31,627 nucleotides of DNA from CAMEON01 sp964427175. GTDB taxonomy: Bacteria; Bacillota; Clostridia; Oscillospirales; CAG-272. Of this stretch, positions 8,521 through 15,389 are shown one piece after another. A program made the position numbers and the translations under genes. How positions within the stretch are numbered: the stretch's first letter is position 1; every line of letters begins with the position of its first letter. The notes under the pieces were generated by a model. The model was not told the origin of the DNA. It did not search any database and saw nothing but the letters and a program-made list of their open reading frames with translations. The stretch covers positions 1 through 31,627 of the forward strand of contig CAYRTP010000006.1 of NCBI GenBank assembly GCA_964427175.1, in the 5' to 3' direction.

Positions 8521-10527
8521 ATGAATCTTCCATTTGAAAGCACCACCGAGATCCTGGATCGGCATATCAGCGGATTCCGCCAATACCGACTGGGAGATAC
8601 GGTGCGGCTGACCTTCATCAGCCGAAACTGTTGCCATATGACGGGATACACCAGGGAGGAGCTGGAGAGCAGCTGCTCCCCGGACTCGTATGCCCACTTG
8701 GTTTACCCCGCCGACAGGCATCTGTACGACAGCCTGCTGGAGCGGGTCCGCCGTGACCGCTCCTCCGCCTCCGCCGAGTACCGTGTCATCAAAAAAGACG
8801 GCTCCATCCTGTTCGTCCGCGATACCGTAACCGTGGGAGAATCCGACGATGAGAGTCTCACCGCCTACTCCACCCTCACCGACATCACCGAGCTCATGGC
8901 CGAGGTCACCGATCTGCGTTTCCTCAGCGACACGGTTCCCTGTGGGATGCTGAAATTCAACTGCGACAAGAATCCCGAGGTCACCTTCATCAATCGCCAG
9001 CTGTTGGATATTCTGCGGTTCCCCGAGACCCGCGAGGGGGAGGTCAGCTATCTGGAGCTCTGCAAGTCCAACATTTTCCTCGCCATTCCCATGGAGGAGC
9101 GGAGCCGCTTCGCCGCCTTTCTGAATCGGGTCTACAAGGCCAATTCCCCTCTGTCGGGGGAGATCTCGGTCCTGCGGTGCGACGGCACCAAGGCGCGGCT
9201 GTACGGCTGGATCAACAAGGCCGTCACCGAGAACGGGCGGGAGGAGTTCCACTGCGTCTGCATGGACATCACCGAACGCTACCACAACAAGCGGGCGGGA
9301 GACACCCAGCGGTATCTCAAGGCCCTGTCGGAGGTCTACGAGAAGATCTTCGAGTACGATTTCGCCAACGGCATCGTCAAGTACGTTTCGGGGGAATCCG
9401 ACACCTTCCGCCGCATCCGCAACCTGCCCATGCACATGGAGGAGGCCACCAATCAATGGGTCCTCCACAACGTCTGCGACGAGGACCGCCCCGCCATGCA
9501 GAGCTTTTTCTCCGACGTATTCACTCGGAAGATGACGGGCGACACTCTCCCGCCCCAGATCCGCTATCGGGTGGAAAAGGGGGGAGCCCTTTGCGATTAC
9601 TCGGGCATTTTCCTGAAGATCGATCCCAACATCGCCCTGTTCTGCTGCCGTAAGGTGCAGAATGAGAGCGAGACCGAGGCTCTGCGCCACGAGAATCTCT
9701 CCCTCAAGAGCCGCAACGAGAGCATGAAGGAGGTCATTCTCCGCTACGCCGACGGCGTAGCCGCCTTTGAGGTGACCAACGACCACGTGACTCCGCTGTA
9801 CGCCAGCGACAACGCCTGCGAGTTCTTCGGCTACACCCGTGAGGAATGGTTCCCGCTCATGCAAAAAAGCACCTCCATCCAGGATTTCGTGGCGGGAAGC
9901 GCGGTGGATTATGAGAAGTTTTCCGAGCTCTTGCGGACGGGCGAGGCGGAATTCACCTACTATGACATTCACACCGAGAGTGAAAAGCGGATCAAGGCCA
10001 TCTGCTCCCACCGTCAGGCCGACGAGAACGCCCCCCGCTACGTCATGCTGTACAAAATGGCCTCCCCTGCCCCCGCCGATGACGAGGGGGCGCGGGATCT
10101 GAAGATCTCGGTACGCACCTTCGGCTACTTTGACATTTTCGTCAACGACAAGCCCATTGCCTTCCGCAACAAGAAGGCCAAGGAGCTCCTGGCCATCCTG
10201 GTGGACCGCCGCGGCGGCTACGTGACCAGCGAGCAGGCCATCAGCTACCTGTGGGAAAACGAGCCCGCCAGCGCGGTGACCCTGGCCCGCTACCGCAAGG
10301 AGGCCCTGCGCCTCAAGAACACCCTGGAGGAGTACGGCATCGGCCACATCCTGGAATCGGTGGACGGCAAACGCCGCATCATCCCCGAACGCCTGGACTG
10401 CGACCTCTACGGCTACCTGGCCGGCAAAGAGGAATACGCGGGTGCCTTCAAGGGCAGCTACCTCACCGACTACGCCTGGGCCGAGGTGACTTTGGGTGAG
10501 TTGATGAATGATTTGCAGAGCACTTAA
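8521..10527 (+). CDS. Multi-PAS transcriptional regulator with C-terminal SARP/OmpR-type winged helix
   Basis: This 668-residue protein has no visible membrane segment. PAS-like modules lie at about 20-125 (CHMTGYTREEL to STLTDITEL), 130-262 (ending in CVCMDITERY), 270-385 (degenerate) and 405-515 (ACEFFGYTREEW). A winged-helix DNA-binding domain follows from about residue 528 (RTFGYFDIFVNDKPI, then KAKELLAILVDRRGGYVTSE), with the C-terminal YLTDYAWAE typical of clostridial SARP-like regulators. No kinase, GGDEF or receiver domain is seen, so it looks like a one-component sensor-regulator. Ligand and targets are unknown. The ATG follows AGAGGAACAAACC. The gene has its own promoter and a leader of about 200 bases holding R1. 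Confidence 0.8.
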   Translation: MNLPFESTTEILDRHISGFRQYRLGDTVRLTFISRNCCHMTGYTREELESSCSPDSYAHLVYPADRHLYDSLLERVRRDRSSASAEYRVIKKDGSILFVRDTVTVGESDDESLTAYSTLTDITELMAEVTDLRFLSDTVPCGMLKFNCDKNPEVTFINRQLLDILRFPETREGEVSYLELCKSNIFLAIPMEERSRFAAFLNRVYKANSPLSGEISVLRCDGTKARLYGWINKAVTENGREEFHCVCMDITERYHNKRAGDTQRYLKALSEVYEKIFEYDFANGIVKYVSGESDTFRRIRNLPMHMEEATNQWVLHNVCDEDRPAMQSFFSDVFTRKMTGDTLPPQIRYRVEKGGALCDYSGIFLKIDPNIALFCCRKVQNESETEALRHENLSLKSRNESMKEVILRYADGVAAFEVTNDHVTPLYASDNACEFFGYTREEWFPLMQKSTSIQDFVAGSAVDYEKFSELLRTGEAEFTYYDIHTESEKRIKAICSHRQADENAPRYVMLYKMASPAPADDEGARDLKISVRTFGYFDIFVNDKPIAFRNKKAKELLAILVDRRGGYVTSEQAISYLWENEPASAVTLARYRKEALRLKNTLEEYGIGHILESVDGKRRIIPERLDCDLYGYLAGKEEYAGAFKGSYLTDYAWAEVTLGELMNDLQST

Positions 10528-10528
10528 T

Positions 10529-10689
10529 GGAGAGCGTGCCTCCGGCGGCTTAGAACTCTTCTTGAAAGAAGGGTTCTAAGAACTCCCAAGAACTTTCAAT
10601 CAAGAATATGATATCCATTGTTGAAGGTTTTTGGGATTCCTAAACCCTTTTTTGCAAAAAGGGTTTAGGCCGCCGGAGGCACGCTCTCC
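10529..10689. repeat. Dispersed repeat copies C and D, a convergent inverted pair
   Basis: Copy C (minus, 10529 to about 10605) and copy D (plus, about 10621-10689) are partial copies lacking the palindromic core. Their outer 21 bases are perfect inverted repeats (10529-10549 against 10669-10689). Stems: C 10550-10579 (TTAGAACTCTTC/GAAGGGTTCTAA, one T-G wobble); D 10640-10668 (CTAAACCC/GGGTTTAG). C begins one base after the stop of the PAS regulator gene. Whether the pair acts as a terminator is unknown; neither stem is followed by a clean T tract. Confidence 0.8.
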
Positions 10690-10737
10690 GCATTTATATT
10701 ATTCTATAAAAAAACGAATCCGATAATGAGAACACGT

Positions 10738-10887
10738 TCATATACACCAATGGGGCAGGGGCCCCATGGTGATGTCCTCTATGGCTCTTGGTATCCTCTT
10801 GTAGCCTCATAATCCCTTTTTTAAGTTTTTGGGATTCTTAAGGGCCTTTTTCAAAAGGCCCTTAAGCCGCCGGAGGCACGCTCTCCA
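10738..10887 (+). repeat. Dispersed repeat copy E
   Basis: This forward copy has the core palindrome at 10746-10770 and the stem CTTAAGGGCC/GGCCCTTAAG at 10837-10866. It ends two bases from the eutH stop codon. Together with C and D it fills almost the whole 361-base stretch between the two convergent genes; no other gene is seen there. Confidence 0.85.
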
Positions 10888-10888
10888 A

Positions 10889-11965
10889 TTATACCGATTT
10901 TCTCGTCATCCACAACGCCAGGGCCAGGGCTGTGATACCTGCTGTGAGCTTGGCTACGATGAGGGCGGGGATGGCGGCGGGGTTCCAACCGCCTGTGAAG
11001 GCCAGGTGGTCACCGAAGACGAAGGCGGCGGAGACCGCGAAGGCCATGTTGAGGACCTTGCCGCGGGGGTCCATCTTCTCCATGGCATCGAAGGTGGCAA
11101 TGGAGTTGACCGTGGTGTTCAAGAAGCCCGACATGGAGACCTCGTTGACACCGATCTTTTTGCCCAGGGCCAGGAGGGGCTTGTTCAGGAGCTTGCCCAC
11201 CAGGTGCATCAGGGGGAATGCCCCCGCCAGCAGAAGGGCGATCTCACCCACCACCAAAATGGCCTCCTCCACGGGAGCCAGCCCGGAAATCAGGGTCCAG
11301 CCCGTCAGCTTTTGAATCAAAGCGGCCAGCAGTCCCAGGGTGGAAAGGGCGGTCATGAACTTGCCGAAATAGGTAAACAGGCGAATGAGGAGCTTCTCGC
11401 ACTTCCACAGACCCAAGGCGATGAGCACCGCGGGGACCAGGGTGGGGAGCAGGTTGTGGAGCACCTTCAGAATCGGGATGCCTGCGGTCAGACCGCCTGT
11501 GAGGATGCCCAGGGGAACCGTGATGATGCCGCAGAGGATGCCCTTGGCGGCGTAGGGACGGTCGGCCTCCTTGATGATGCCCATGGCAACGGGGATGGTG
11601 AAGGTGATGGTCACGCCCAAGAGGGAGGAGCAGACGATACCGCCCAGGATGGCTCCCTGGGGATCGGTGGTCAGCTTATCCGCCAGGGGCGCGCCGCCCA
11701 TATCGCAGGCCAGGAAGGAGCCCGCGAACATGGCGGGGTCTACCCCCATCCAGTTGAACACGGGGACCACCACGGGGGACAGGAGCTCGGCCAGGAAGGG
11801 GGCCAGCACGATCATCCCCGTCATGGCCAGGGCCAGGGGTCCCATGGTGGTGATGCCCCGCTCGAAGGCCTTGCCCAGGCCGAAGCGGTTGGAGATGATG
11901 TAGTCCAGGCCGCCCAGGACGGCAAAGACCGTAAAGATGATAAACAGGATGCTTGAGAAGGTCAT
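10889..11965 (-). CDS. eutH: Ethanolamine permease EutH (orphan)
   Basis: This polytopic membrane protein of 358 residues belongs to the EutH ethanolamine transporter family. Recognisable family segments include GPLALAMTGMIVLAP, FAGSFLACDMGGAPLA, the TFTIPVAMGIIKEAD loop and MDPRGKVLNMAFAVSAAFVFGDHL. It is somewhat shorter than the E. coli protein (about 408), with shorter loops. The ATG follows AAGGAGCATCACC, and a consensus promoter lies at 11998-12026. No other eut gene (eutB/C, eutA, shell proteins, EutV/W) is in the window, so use of its substrate must be encoded elsewhere or be for lipid head groups. Family assignment is firm; the substrate follows from the family. Confidence 0.88.
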   Translation of the reverse strand: MTFSSILFIIFTVFAVLGGLDYIISNRFGLGKAFERGITTMGPLALAMTGMIVLAPFLAELLSPVVVPVFNWMGVDPAMFAGSFLACDMGGAPLADKLTTDPQGAILGGIVCSSLLGVTITFTIPVAMGIIKEADRPYAAKGILCGIITVPLGILTGGLTAGIPILKVLHNLLPTLVPAVLIALGLWKCEKLLIRLFTYFGKFMTALSTLGLLAALIQKLTGWTLISGLAPVEEAILVVGEIALLLAGAFPLMHLVGKLLNKPLLALGKKIGVNEVSMSGFLNTTVNSIATFDAMEKMDPRGKVLNMAFAVSAAFVFGDHLAFTGGWNPAAIPALIVAKLTAGITALALALWMTRKSV

Positions 11966-11997
11966 GGTGATGCTCCTTGCGTAGATTCGTTCTTTTT

Positions 11998-12026
11998 ATT
12001 ATACCATATTTTCCCCCGCCTGTCAA
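11998..12026 (-). promoter_or_regulatory. Sigma-A promoter of eutH
   Basis: On the minus strand: TTGACA (12021-12026), 17-bp spacer ending in ATATGG, TATAAT (11998-12003). The flanking direct repeat of the MITE-like element starts only 11 bases upstream of the -35 box. Confidence 0.85.
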
Positions 12027-12044
12027 TTCTGTTTTTCCGTTTTC

Positions 12045-12285
12045 CAGGGCAACAGCATTTACTTTTTAACCGCCCCAAAAAAGCCCACCTCGTATCCGCA
12101 TTCTCCCCCAGTCACGCTACGCGTGCCAGCCCCCTCCCGGAGGGGGCCTTGGGGCGCGGAAAAGAAATCTTTGCAGGGAAATAAAATTTCGCGAAGGTAA
12201 GCACATAAGGCTCCCTCCGGGAGGGAGCTCCCGCGAAGCGGGTGAGGGAGCCTGCGATTGAAAAAAGCAAATGCTGTTGCCCTGC
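12045..12285. mobile_element. MITE-like element with terminal inverted repeats and target duplication
   Basis: The ends CAGGGCAACAGCATTT... (12045-12067) and its complement (12262-12284) match in 22 of 23 positions. The direct repeat CCGTTTTC flanks the element (12037-12044 and 12286-12293), as expected for a target-site duplication of 8-9 bp. The interior has GC-rich hairpins: 12209-12252 (GGCTCCCTC/GAGGGAGCC, enclosing CCCTCC/GGAGGG and CCCGC/GCGGG) and a CCCCTCC/GGAGGGG hairpin near 12130-12147. No open frame of note is present, so it would be non-autonomous. Confidence 0.75.
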
Positions 12286-12366
12286 CCGTTTTCTCCACGA
12301 GATACGACACAGGCGGGCTCGAATTTCTGCACAAAAATTCATGTTGAAAACTGTGGAAATCCCACA

Positions 12367-12395
12367 TTGACAACGGATTCAGATTCGGATATAAT
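12367..12395 (+). promoter_or_regulatory. Perfect consensus sigma-A promoter upstream of the Gfo/Idh/MocA gene
   Basis: TTGACA (12367-12372), exactly 17 bp, TATAAT (12390-12395). The leader to the chosen ATG is about 60 bases. Confidence 0.9.
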
Positions 12396-12463
12396 GGAAA
12401 CGAAACCATTCTCCCCGTGAGATTTGGGTTTGCTTGACAGAAAGGATGGTAGTTAAAAATATC

Positions 12464-13519
12464 ATGGCAAAGATCAAAATCGGTATCATCGGCGTCGGCG
12501 GCATTTCCGAGTGCCATATCGCGGGCTACAGAAACAGCCCCAACGCAGAGCTGTATGCGTTCTGCGACATCAACGAGGCGCGCCTTAAGGAAAAGGGCGA
12601 GCGTCACGGCATAACCCGCCTCTACACCAGCGCGGAGGAGATGCTTAGCGACCTGCCCGAGCTGGATGCCGTCAGCGTTTGCGTGTGGAACTGCAACCAC
12701 TACGCCTGCACCATGGCCGCGCTCCGCGCAGGCAAGCACGTCCTCTGCGAAAAGCCTCTGGCAATGAACGAGGCACAGGCTACCGAGATGCGGGACTTCG
12801 CCAAGGCCCAGGGCAAGCTCCTGATGGTGGGCTTTGTCCGCCGCTTCATGGCCGAGACCGAGGAGCTCAAGAGACTGACCGACGAGGGCTACTTCGGTGA
12901 GATGTACTACACCAAGGCCACCTACCTCCGTCAGAACGGCAACCCCGGCGGCTGGTTCTGCGACAAGAAGCGCAGCGGCGGCGGTCCCGTCATCGACCTG
13001 GGCGTGCACGTCATCGACGAGGCTCGCTACCTCATGGGCAATCCCATGCCCACCTCGGTCTACGCCGTGGTGGACAAGAAGCTGGATCGTTCCCGTCTCC
13101 GCGGCGGCGTGGACTACACGGCCTCCGATTCGGGCGAGATCAACGACGTAGAGGACTACGCACAGGCTACCATCCGCTTTGACAACGGCGGTGTCATGCT
13201 CCTGGAGACCAGCTATGACCTCAACACCCCCGATCCCATCTGCCGCATTGAGCTGTTCGGCACCAAGGCTGGCTGTGTCACCGATCCCCTCCGCATCCTG
13301 GTGGACGAGGGCGACAAGCTGACCACCATCGACAAGTACAAGGAGCTCCCCGGCAACACCTTCGACGGTATGTTTGAGAAGGAGATCGCTCACTTTGTGG
13401 ACTGCGTAGCTGACGGCATTGAGTGCCGAAACCCCGCCGATGACGGCGTGGTGGTCATGCGCATCCTGGATGCCATCTACGAGTCGGGCCGCACCGGGCA
13501 CGAGGTGGTCCTGAAGTAA
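12464..13519 (+). CDS. Gfo/Idh/MocA family NAD(P)-dependent oxidoreductase
   Basis: This is a sugar- or inositol-type dehydrogenase of 351 residues. The Rossmann nucleotide loop IGIIGVGGIS is at residues 5-14, the family motif CEKPLA holds the catalytic lysine, and GGGPVIDLGVHVIDEARYL supplies the second half of the active site. Substrates in this family include inositol, glucose-fructose and UDP-sugars, and the specific one cannot be told here. The ATG at 12464 was chosen because it starts MAKIKIGIIG, as homologues do; in-frame TTG 12434 and ATG 12446 are alternatives, and the GAAAGGATGG site lies rather far (about 18 bases) upstream. It stands alone with its own promoter and terminator. Confidence 0.88.
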   Translation: MAKIKIGIIGVGGISECHIAGYRNSPNAELYAFCDINEARLKEKGERHGITRLYTSAEEMLSDLPELDAVSVCVWNCNHYACTMAALRAGKHVLCEKPLAMNEAQATEMRDFAKAQGKLLMVGFVRRFMAETEELKRLTDEGYFGEMYYTKATYLRQNGNPGGWFCDKKRSGGGPVIDLGVHVIDEARYLMGNPMPTSVYAVVDKKLDRSRLRGGVDYTASDSGEINDVEDYAQATIRFDNGGVMLLETSYDLNTPDPICRIELFGTKAGCVTDPLRILVDEGDKLTTIDKYKELPGNTFDGMFEKEIAHFVDCVADGIECRNPADDGVVVMRILDAIYESGRTGHEVVLK

Positions 13520-13551
13520 TCCCCGCGGATTTCTTCCTTTGTATTCATAAA

Positions 13552-13586
13552 CCCGCGTATCCTTTGCAGATGCGCGGGCTTTTTTT
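13552..13586 (+). terminator. Rho-independent terminator of the oxidoreductase gene
   Basis: CCCGCGTAT pairs with ATGCGCGGG (one G-T), followed by CTTTTTTT. Confidence 0.9.
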
Positions 13587-13616
13587 GCGTATTTTTAAAG
13601 AAAATCGCAAAAGCAC

Positions 13617-13645
13617 TTGCGTAAAATCGAAATCTATGCTATACT
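13617..13645 (+). promoter_or_regulatory. Possible housekeeping promoter of the sigma factor gene
   Basis: TTGCGT (13617-13622), 17-bp spacer, TATACT (13640-13645). It lies upstream of the ECF-type promoter and could supply basal sigma factor. Confidence 0.6.
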
Positions 13646-13724
13646 AATGGTATCTATGTCATGATGGACGTTTTTGGCGGTCTGAAAAAATCGAAAAAAT
13701 TTTTCAAAAAATTTTTCAGAACGC

Positions 13725-13755
13725 GGTCACCTTTTGGGAACAAATCTGTATTATA
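13725..13755 (+). promoter_or_regulatory. ECF-type promoter of the sigma factor gene (autoregulatory)
   Basis: CGGTCACCTTTTG (from 13724) and CTGTATTATA (13746-13755), with 15 bases between CACC and TGTA. An A/T-rich tract (AAAAAATTTTTC twice) precedes it. The same two boxes with identical spacing precede the lipoprotein gene (15274-15304). The start predicted for the RNA falls near 13762, so GTG 13757 is not a usable start codon for transcripts from this promoter. Confidence 0.7.
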
Positions 13756-13771
13756 AGTGAAGGAACACGAA

Positions 13772-14365
13772 ATGGAACCCATGAACTCCTTTGAGAATCC
13801 TTACGATCACGATAATCCCCTGTTCGATACCGAGGACAACACTTCGGGGGGCCCCCTGCCGGATCTGCCGCAGGAGGTTACCGACGAGGTGGTGCGCTTC
13901 TATTCGCCCATGGTTTATCGCATCGCATTGACCAAAACCCAATCTTCATACGATGCCGACGACATCTTTCAGGAAGTCTTCATGAAGCTCTGCCTGCATG
14001 AGAAGCCGTTCGACAGCGAGATACATCGGAAGGCGTGGATCATTAAGGTCACCGTCAACTGCTGTAACTCCCACTTCACCGCGCCTTGGCGCAAAAATGT
14101 TGTCTCCCTGGATGACGCGATGGCCTCGCAGATTCCCGACGAGACCTCCGAGACGTGCAACCTCGGAGACGGGCCTGACGTTTATGCCCAGGTGCTGAAG
14201 CTGCCGCAGAATATGCGAGAGGTGGTTTTGCTGTATTACTATGAGGACCTGTCCATTCGTGAGATCTCACAGGTTCTGCAAACTTCAGAAGTGAATATCA
14301 AAAAGCGGCTGTCACGTGCAAGACAAAAGCTGAAGCTGGAGCTTACAGAAAGCGACGCTGAATAA
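13772..14365 (+). CDS. ECF-type RNA polymerase sigma factor
   Basis: This sigma-70 family protein has regions 2 and 4 only (197 residues). Region 2 includes YDADDIFQEVFMKLCLHE, and region 4 includes LPQNMREVVLLYYYEDLSIREI with the helix-turn-helix EVNIKKRLSRARQKLK. An acidic N-terminal stretch of about 40 residues precedes region 2. The ATG at 13772 follows AAGGA at 7 bases and lies downstream of the predicted RNA start; GTG 13757 would add five residues. The next gene encodes a probable anti-sigma factor, and the promoter matches that of the lipoprotein gene, so this sigma factor probably activates its own synthesis and an envelope regulon. Confidence 0.9.
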   Translation: MEPMNSFENPYDHDNPLFDTEDNTSGGPLPDLPQEVTDEVVRFYSPMVYRIALTKTQSSYDADDIFQEVFMKLCLHEKPFDSEIHRKAWIIKVTVNCCNSHFTAPWRKNVVSLDDAMASQIPDETSETCNLGDGPDVYAQVLKLPQNMREVVLLYYYEDLSIREISQVLQTSEVNIKKRLSRARQKLKLELTESDAE

Positions 14366-14397
14366 GGCAAGGGGAAATAAGCCCTTATTCAGCGTCG
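14354..14397 (+). terminator. Stem-loop enclosing the sigma factor stop codon
   Basis: GACGCTGAATAAGG (14354-14367) pairs perfectly with CCTTATTCAGCGTC (14383-14396). The stop codon TAA (14363-14365) is in the left arm. It is followed by GTCCTTATT, a weak T tract. It may attenuate or end transcription before the anti-sigma gene, or stabilise the 3' end. Confidence 0.55.
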
Positions 14398-14416
14398 TCC
14401 TTATTATGTAAACAAT

Positions 14417-14535
14417 TATGTTCGACAACCTGATTCTGTAGGGGCGGCCATTGGCCGTCCGCGCACTCTCCCCTATCTCACATGGTGGACGAGCGATGCT
14501 CGCCCCTACATCAGCGAAACGGTTATCGAGCACAT
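14417..14535. repeat. Inverted-repeat element R2 between the sigma and anti-sigma genes
   Basis: Outer ends TATGTTCGACAACC and GGTTATCGAGCACAT are related to those of R1 and R3 (2-base insertion in the right arm). Inside is a second inverted repeat, TGTAGGGGCG (14437-14446) and CGCCCCTACA (14501-14510). Confidence 0.65.
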
Positions 14536-14577
14536 CCATTATATAGCACCTCCTCAAGAAAGGAATACCCTGAACCC

Positions 14578-15225
14578 ATGAAAAAAGAAGAATTAAAGGC
14601 CTCGCTGGACAAAATCCAGCCCCGCGAGGAATTGGTCGATCTGACCCTTGCCCGTATCCACGAGCAGAAAAACCGCGCCCGTCGCCGCGCGGAACACCGT
14701 GAGTGGTTCTCCCCCTCCACCGTATCCGGTATGGGTATGCGTCTGGCGGGTGCCGCCTGCGCCTTCGCGCTGGTGTTCTCCATCGGCTTTACCGTTGCCC
14801 GACTGGGCACGGATGATCCCACCGCGCCCCCTGCCCCCGACGTTCGCCTGGCGGGCACCCTGGACACCGATCAGGTGGCCGGCAATTACGACATGAACGT
14901 AGCCGCTTACTCCATGCCCGAGGAGGAGTGGATCGTGGTCCGCGGCAATACCGCATCCATTCAGTTCTGCGATCTCACCGAGGAGCAGTCGGCTATGGGT
15001 GCGCTGGCGGGCGGTAAGGTCACCATTGCCGTCGAGAGCATCGAGGGACGTAGCGACGAGTTCTCCCGCGCCACCATCAGCACCGAGCTGGTAGCCGACG
15101 TGCTGTTCTACGACACCGACAGCCTGAACCTGCTGGTCAACGCTTCTGAAACGGATCTGCTCATCCGTCTGATCCCCACCGAGGAAGACGGCTGGGAGAT
15201 CCACGATTACTTCCCTGCCGAATAA
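14578..15225 (+). CDS. Probable membrane-anchored anti-sigma factor
   Basis: This single-pass membrane protein has 215 residues. The cytoplasmic N-terminus, about 50 residues, begins MKKEELKASLDKIQPREEL, like the short helical domain found at the start of many clostridial sigma-associated membrane proteins. One membrane segment lies at about 54-77 (MRLAGAACAFALVFSIGFTVA), followed by an extracytoplasmic domain of about 135 residues that I do not recognise. Its place after an ECF sigma gene supports the anti-sigma role; no zinc-binding anti-sigma motif (HxxxCxxC) is present. ATG 14578 was chosen over an in-frame upstream ATG (14482) because the latter lies inside element R2. Confidence 0.7.
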   Translation: MKKEELKASLDKIQPREELVDLTLARIHEQKNRARRRAEHREWFSPSTVSGMGMRLAGAACAFALVFSIGFTVARLGTDDPTAPPAPDVRLAGTLDTDQVAGNYDMNVAAYSMPEEEWIVVRGNTASIQFCDLTEEQSAMGALAGGKVTIAVESIEGRSDEFSRATISTELVADVLFYDTDSLNLLVNASETDLLIRLIPTEEDGWEIHDYFPAE

Positions 15226-15273
15226 GGCTCCAAAAAACTCCCGAAAAATTTTTTAAAAAAATTCGAAAAACAC

Positions 15274-15304
15274 GGTCACCTTTTGAGGGCTCGTCCGTAT
15301 TATA
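15274..15304 (+). promoter_or_regulatory. ECF-type promoter of the lipoprotein gene
   Basis: CGGTCACCTTTTG (from 15273) and CCGTATTATA (15295-15304), with 15 bases between CACC and CGTA, exactly as before the sigma factor gene. An A/T-rich tract precedes it. The transcript leader carries a GGGTCA/TGACCC stem (15312-15357). Confidence 0.7.
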
Positions 15305-15389
15305 GACAGAAGGGTCAAGCGACCGACACCGCGAGGGACGCGGGCGCGGGCTGACCCCACACATAAAAAAAGAAAGTGAGAAAACCATC

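Noticed and set aside
8452..10347. Long open frame (631 codons) on the minus strand opposite the PAS regulator gene
   Set aside because: It is the antisense frame of a GC-rich gene, with low-complexity Gly/Val/His-rich translation, no family motif and no ribosome site.
13757..13771. GTG 13757 as the sigma factor start
   Set aside because: It lies upstream of the predicted start of transcription from the ECF-type promoter, and the AAGGA site fits ATG 13772.
14482..14577. Longer N-terminus for the anti-sigma gene from ATG 14482
   Set aside because: The extra 32 codons lie inside inverted-repeat element R2 and do not resemble a protein start; ATG 14578 gives the expected MKKEELK start.
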